Below, one piece after another: positions 45,421 through 45,772 of a stretch of DNA of 45,772 nt; position 1 is the stretch's first letter; each line of letters starts with the position of its first letter. The stretch is from the IMG/VR virus record IMGVR_UViG_3300032213_003134, positions 1 to 45,772 of that record. One strand, given 5' to 3'. This stretch comes from a virus. The position numbers and the translations under genes are program-made. The notes under the pieces are model-generated. The model did no database searches, had not been told where the DNA came from, and saw only the letters and a list, made by a program, of their open reading frames with translations.

Positions 45421-45428
45421 TATTTATA
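45421..45428 (-). promoter_or_regulatory. T4-type late promoter box for gp22-gp23
   Basis: TATAAATA on the minus strand, 29 bases before the gp22 start and just after the gp21 stop. Exact late consensus. Confidence 0.8.
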
Positions 45429-45435
45429 AAAATCT

Positions 45436-45772
45436 TTAGTTTGATATCTTACGAAGAAAATCCTGGAAAACTTTGATCTGCTGCTCCTGCAGATTGCCTG
45501 AGCGGGTGCGACGAATGGTGTCTCGTGCCTCTTCGTAGTCACGTGCCATCCAACGACCTTCGACCATCATCCACTCCTTGCCTTCCATGATGCCTCGAAC
45601 GAACGCATCTGGCGCACTTGGATCTGCAACAATATCCGCTGCAGTTGCCAGATAAAAATCATCCTGTACTTCGTTAATACCGTCTTTGCCTTCTTTCAAC
45701 GATCCCATTCCACGAGAACTAACACCGAGCTGCGCGCCTTCGTCGATCAAACTCTTGACAATTCTGCCCATG
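45436..45772 (-). CDS. 21: Prohead protease gp21, C-terminal part
   Basis: The N-terminal part lies beyond the right edge; the visible part starts at or before MGRIVKSLIDEGAQLGVSS. SSRGMGSLK and VQDDFYLATAADIVADPSAP are diagnostic of gp21 (U9 serine protease) and its relatives. It matures the prohead by cleaving gp22, gp23 and others; the catalytic His and Ser lie mainly outside or at the edge. The last residues (IKVFQDFLRKI) are a basic helix. Confidence 0.9.
   Translation of the reverse strand, partial: MGRIVKSLIDEGAQLGVSSRGMGSLKEGKDGINEVQDDFYLATAADIVADPSAPDAFVRGIMEGKEWMMVEGRWMARDYEEARDTIRRTRSGNLQEQQIKVFQDFLRKISN

Noticed and set aside
1-45772. CRISPR array, insertion sequence or integrase
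   Set aside because: No regular short repeats with spacers, no transposase-like frame and no integrase motif were seen.

Overview
The window is a piece of a T4-like myovirus genome (Caudoviricetes, contractile tail). Recognisable T4-type genes include the prohead protease gp21 (C-terminal part), scaffold gp22, major capsid gp23, a gp19-like tail-tube protein, UvsY, UvsW, late sigma gp55, gp47/gp46, sliding clamp gp45, clamp loader gp44/gp62, RegA, DNA polymerase gp43, UvsX and helicase gp41. Sequence similarity to T4 itself is only moderate, and many small genes look like those of aquatic, cyanophage-like or far-T4 phages. The host cannot be fixed from sequence; signal peptides and a lipobox on late proteins fit a Gram-negative host. 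No integrase, transposon or CRISPR array was seen.

Layout. Almost everything is on the minus strand, so transcription reads from high to low coordinates. 45772-41646: head genes, tail tube, UvsY, UvsW. 41646-36278: an LSm-like protein, gp55, QueE, small genes, FolE, MazG-like and DexA-like enzymes. 35776-30204: a DpdA-like transglycosylase, a QueD-like T-fold protein, a sugar-nucleotide/glycosyltransferase group and QueD. 30195-26564: gp47, gp46, a phosphoribosyltransferase. 26470-23107: a von Willebrand A/HExxH protein and a MoxR/CobS-type ATPase. 23040-18330: clamp, clamp loader, RegA, Hsp20. 18215-15591: six tRNAs (Asp, Cys, Met, Ser, Gln, Trp) mixed with small genes and a 436-base gene-free, structured segment. 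10359-5077: gp43, UvsX, gp41. 5057-1: a run of very small early-type genes.

One block, 10478-15121, is on the plus strand. Its nine genes mostly encode secreted, lipid-anchored or membrane-anchored proteins. It begins behind a T4-type late promoter box (TATAAATA) that physically overlaps the -10 of the divergent sigma70-type promoter of DNA polymerase. I regard this late envelope-directed operon as the least explained system here.

Regulation is unusually readable. At least a dozen near-consensus sigma70 promoters (TTGACA, 16-18 bases, TATAAT-like) precede early and middle genes; several share spacer, leader and upstream sequence. Late boxes precede gp22, the plus-strand operon and an HExxH protein gene, and gp55, their expected sigma factor, is present. 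FolE, QueD, QueE and a DpdA-like enzyme together suggest that guanine in the phage DNA is replaced by a 7-deazaguanine; QueC was not found in the window.
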